Source: a bacterium
Lineage (GTDB): Bacteria > Bacteroidota > Bacteroidia > Cytophagales > Thermonemataceae
NCBI GenBank assembly: GCA_025362415.1
Contig: JANYGM010000407.1
Span: forward strand, 1-7,324
Direction of reading: 5' to 3'
Length of the DNA stretch: 7,324 bases
A program made the translations under genes and the position numbers. Positions 6,730-7,324 of this stretch are shown here, in pieces. The notes below the pieces were generated by a model, which was not told the origin of the DNA, made no database searches, and saw nothing but the letters and a program-made list of their open reading frames with translations. Each line of letters opens with the position of its first letter. Positions within the stretch are counted from its first letter, which is position 1.

Positions 6730-6824
6730 GCAATTACGAATTATGTAGTTTAACTTTCCAAAAGTTTTAAACCAAGGCTGTAAGTAATACATTGCAAATA
6801 ACTTCCTAGTTAGTTTCTTTTTAA

Positions 6825-6872
6825 CACTAAGTTCATTAAGAAATACACACTAAGAAGGCACTAAGAAATACA
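6825..6872. repeat. Degenerate CACTAAG-type intergenic repeat
   Basis: Four copies of CA[C/T]TAAG lie at 6825, 6834, 6848 and 6859, and AAGAAATACA occurs twice, at 6838 and 6863 (25-bp spacing). They sit in the 178-bp non-coding stretch (6730-6907) between the PARP stop and the CRISPR array. Nothing else is supported in that stretch: no ORF of note and no strong terminator. If the array is read leftwards this is its trailer-side flank. Confidence 0.55.
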
Positions 6873-6907
6873 AAATTAGAATTTTATTTACAATTCATTA
6901 CTAAGTC

Positions 6908-7164
6908 GTTTCAATCCTTGTTTTAGTGGATTTGGGGTAATAATTTGATTTGCTGCTATTTTTCTATGAAAGAATGGAGCGGTTTCAATCCTTGTTTTAG
7001 TGGATTTGGGGTAATAATACTCTCTACTTCTATCACGCAATACGAAAAATAGGTGTTTCAATCCTTGTTTTAGTGGATTTGGGGTAATAATACAAAAACG
7101 CCAACAGAAAGCTGAAAGCCAAGCCTAGTTTCAATCCTTGTTTTAGTGGATTTGGGGTAATAAT
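6908..7164 (-). CRISPR. CRISPR array: four 37-nt repeats, three spacers
   Basis: Four identical 37-nt repeats at 6908-6944, 6982-7018, 7055-7091 and 7128-7164 separate three unlike spacers of 37, 36 and 36 nt (6945-6981, 7019-7054, 7092-7127). On the plus strand the repeat starts GTTTCAATCC and ends GGGGTAATAAT. The minus strand therefore ends in GGATTGAAAC, so its last 8 nt, ATTGAAAC, fit the 5' crRNA handle of type I-B and type III systems. I infer leftward transcription with the leader on the right, which would make 7092-7127 the newest spacer. The repeat has a 5-bp stem (AATCC/GGATT) with a 10-nt loop, as Cas6 substrates often have. All repeats are intact, with no decayed terminal copy. 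No cas gene is in the window, so the type is uncertain. Confidence 0.95.
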
Positions 7165-7211
7165 AAGAAATAGGAGTTTATAACAATATGGGTGACATTT
7201 TAAATTAAAAA

Positions 7212-7265
7212 GAGCATAATTTTTTGTAGTTTTGTTTTGCGAACCAAACCCCTAAAATTATGCTC
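7212..7265. repeat. 12-bp perfect inverted repeat around a promoter-like box
   Basis: Arms GAGCATAATTTT (7212-7223) and AAAATTATGCTC (7254-7265) are exact reverse complements separated by 30 nt. The spacer holds a TAnnTTTG box, and the right arm spans the ATG at 7260. Because the left arm lies upstream of the predicted transcript start, a role at the DNA level is more likely than an mRNA hairpin: paired binding sites, or part of a mobile element end. It is 47 bp from the last CRISPR repeat. Confidence 0.6.
7227..7234 (+). promoter_or_regulatory. Promoter -7 box at the right end
   Basis: TAGTTTTG fits TAnnTTTG exactly. Transcription would begin near 7241, about 19 nt before the ATG at 7260. 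No matching TTG is seen at the expected upstream spacing. The box lies between the two arms of the inverted repeat, so a protein bound to the arms could control it. Confidence 0.4.
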
Positions 7266-7324
7266 GTTGATACCCAAATAACCACCGCATTGCAAGCAGT
7301 TATGAGTGATGCAAATATAAGAAT
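7260..7324 (+). CDS. Possible 5' end of an unidentified gene, cut by the window
   Basis: An ATG opens a frame that stays open to the window edge, 21 complete codons, beginning MLVDTQITTALQAVMSDAN. An in-frame stop (TAG at 7227-7229) and the lack of other ATGs upstream leave this as the only start. A promoter box precedes it at a sensible distance. I do not recognise the protein; a transposase start is one possibility given the flanking inverted repeat. Such a short open frame can occur by chance, and the same DNA could be the CRISPR leader. Confidence 0.35.
   Translation, partial: MLVDTQITTALQAVMSDANIR

Noticed and set aside
6752..6766. Rho-independent terminator after the PARP gene
   Set aside because: The stem is only 6 bp (AACTTT/AAAGTT) with one G-C pair and no convincing T-run, so it is too weak in AT-rich DNA.
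6908..7164. Type II-C or type VI-B CRISPR array
   Set aside because: The 37-nt repeat with an ATTGAAAC end fits type I-B/III handles and lacks the repeat pattern I associate with Bacteroidota Cas9 or Cas13b arrays; no tracrRNA-like anti-repeat was seen.
7165..7200. A fourth CRISPR spacer
   Set aside because: The segment has spacer length (36 nt), but no repeat or degenerate repeat begins at 7201, so 7128-7164 is treated as the terminal repeat.

Overview
The window is AT-rich DNA that looks like a member of the Bacteroidota, most likely a carotenoid-making, Cytophagales-like bacterium; that placement is inference. Supporting signs are promoters of the Bacteroidota type (TAnnTTTG near -7, TTG near -33), start codons without Shine-Dalgarno sequences, an exported M28 glutaminyl-cyclase-like lipoprotein, a CrtY-type lycopene cyclase, and degenerate AT-rich intergenic repeats. 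No rRNA, tRNA or complete insertion sequence was seen.

Layout from left to right. (1) 27-1046 (-): M28-family lipoprotein, bracketed by two arrays of the same 7-bp repeat (1-25 and 1158-1192); the second array runs straight into the next start codon. (2) 1193-2449 (+): lycopene beta-cyclase with two AAT-rich, Asn-rich tracts. (3) 2495-5277 (-): a tight three-gene set transcribed leftwards, made of an ABC/OLD-type ATPase, a DUF3226 TOPRIM-like protein (11-bp gap) and ruvB (18-bp gap). A good promoter lies upstream of the ATPase. (4) 5278-5496: divergent intergenic region with that promoter, a near-perfect palindrome and a weaker rightward promoter. (5) 5497-6729 (+): a PARP with WGR, helical regulatory and ART domains and an intact H-Y-E triad. 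(6) 6730-6907: non-coding, with a CACTAAG-type degenerate repeat. (7) 6908-7164: a CRISPR array of four identical 37-nt repeats and three spacers, with no cas gene in the window. (8) 7165-7324: a 12-bp inverted repeat flanking a promoter-like box and a possible gene start cut by the window edge; alternatively this is the CRISPR leader.

The part worth attention is 2495-7164. An ATPase plus a separate TOPRIM-like protein resembles an OLD nuclease split into two genes, the same general logic as the PARIS anti-phage system, but with DUF3226 in place of DUF4435. It is arranged as an operon with the Holliday-junction motor RuvB, and is divergent from a DNA-break-sensing type PARP beside a CRISPR array. 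This suggests a DNA-damage or phage-defence neighbourhood. A joint function is inference from gene order only.
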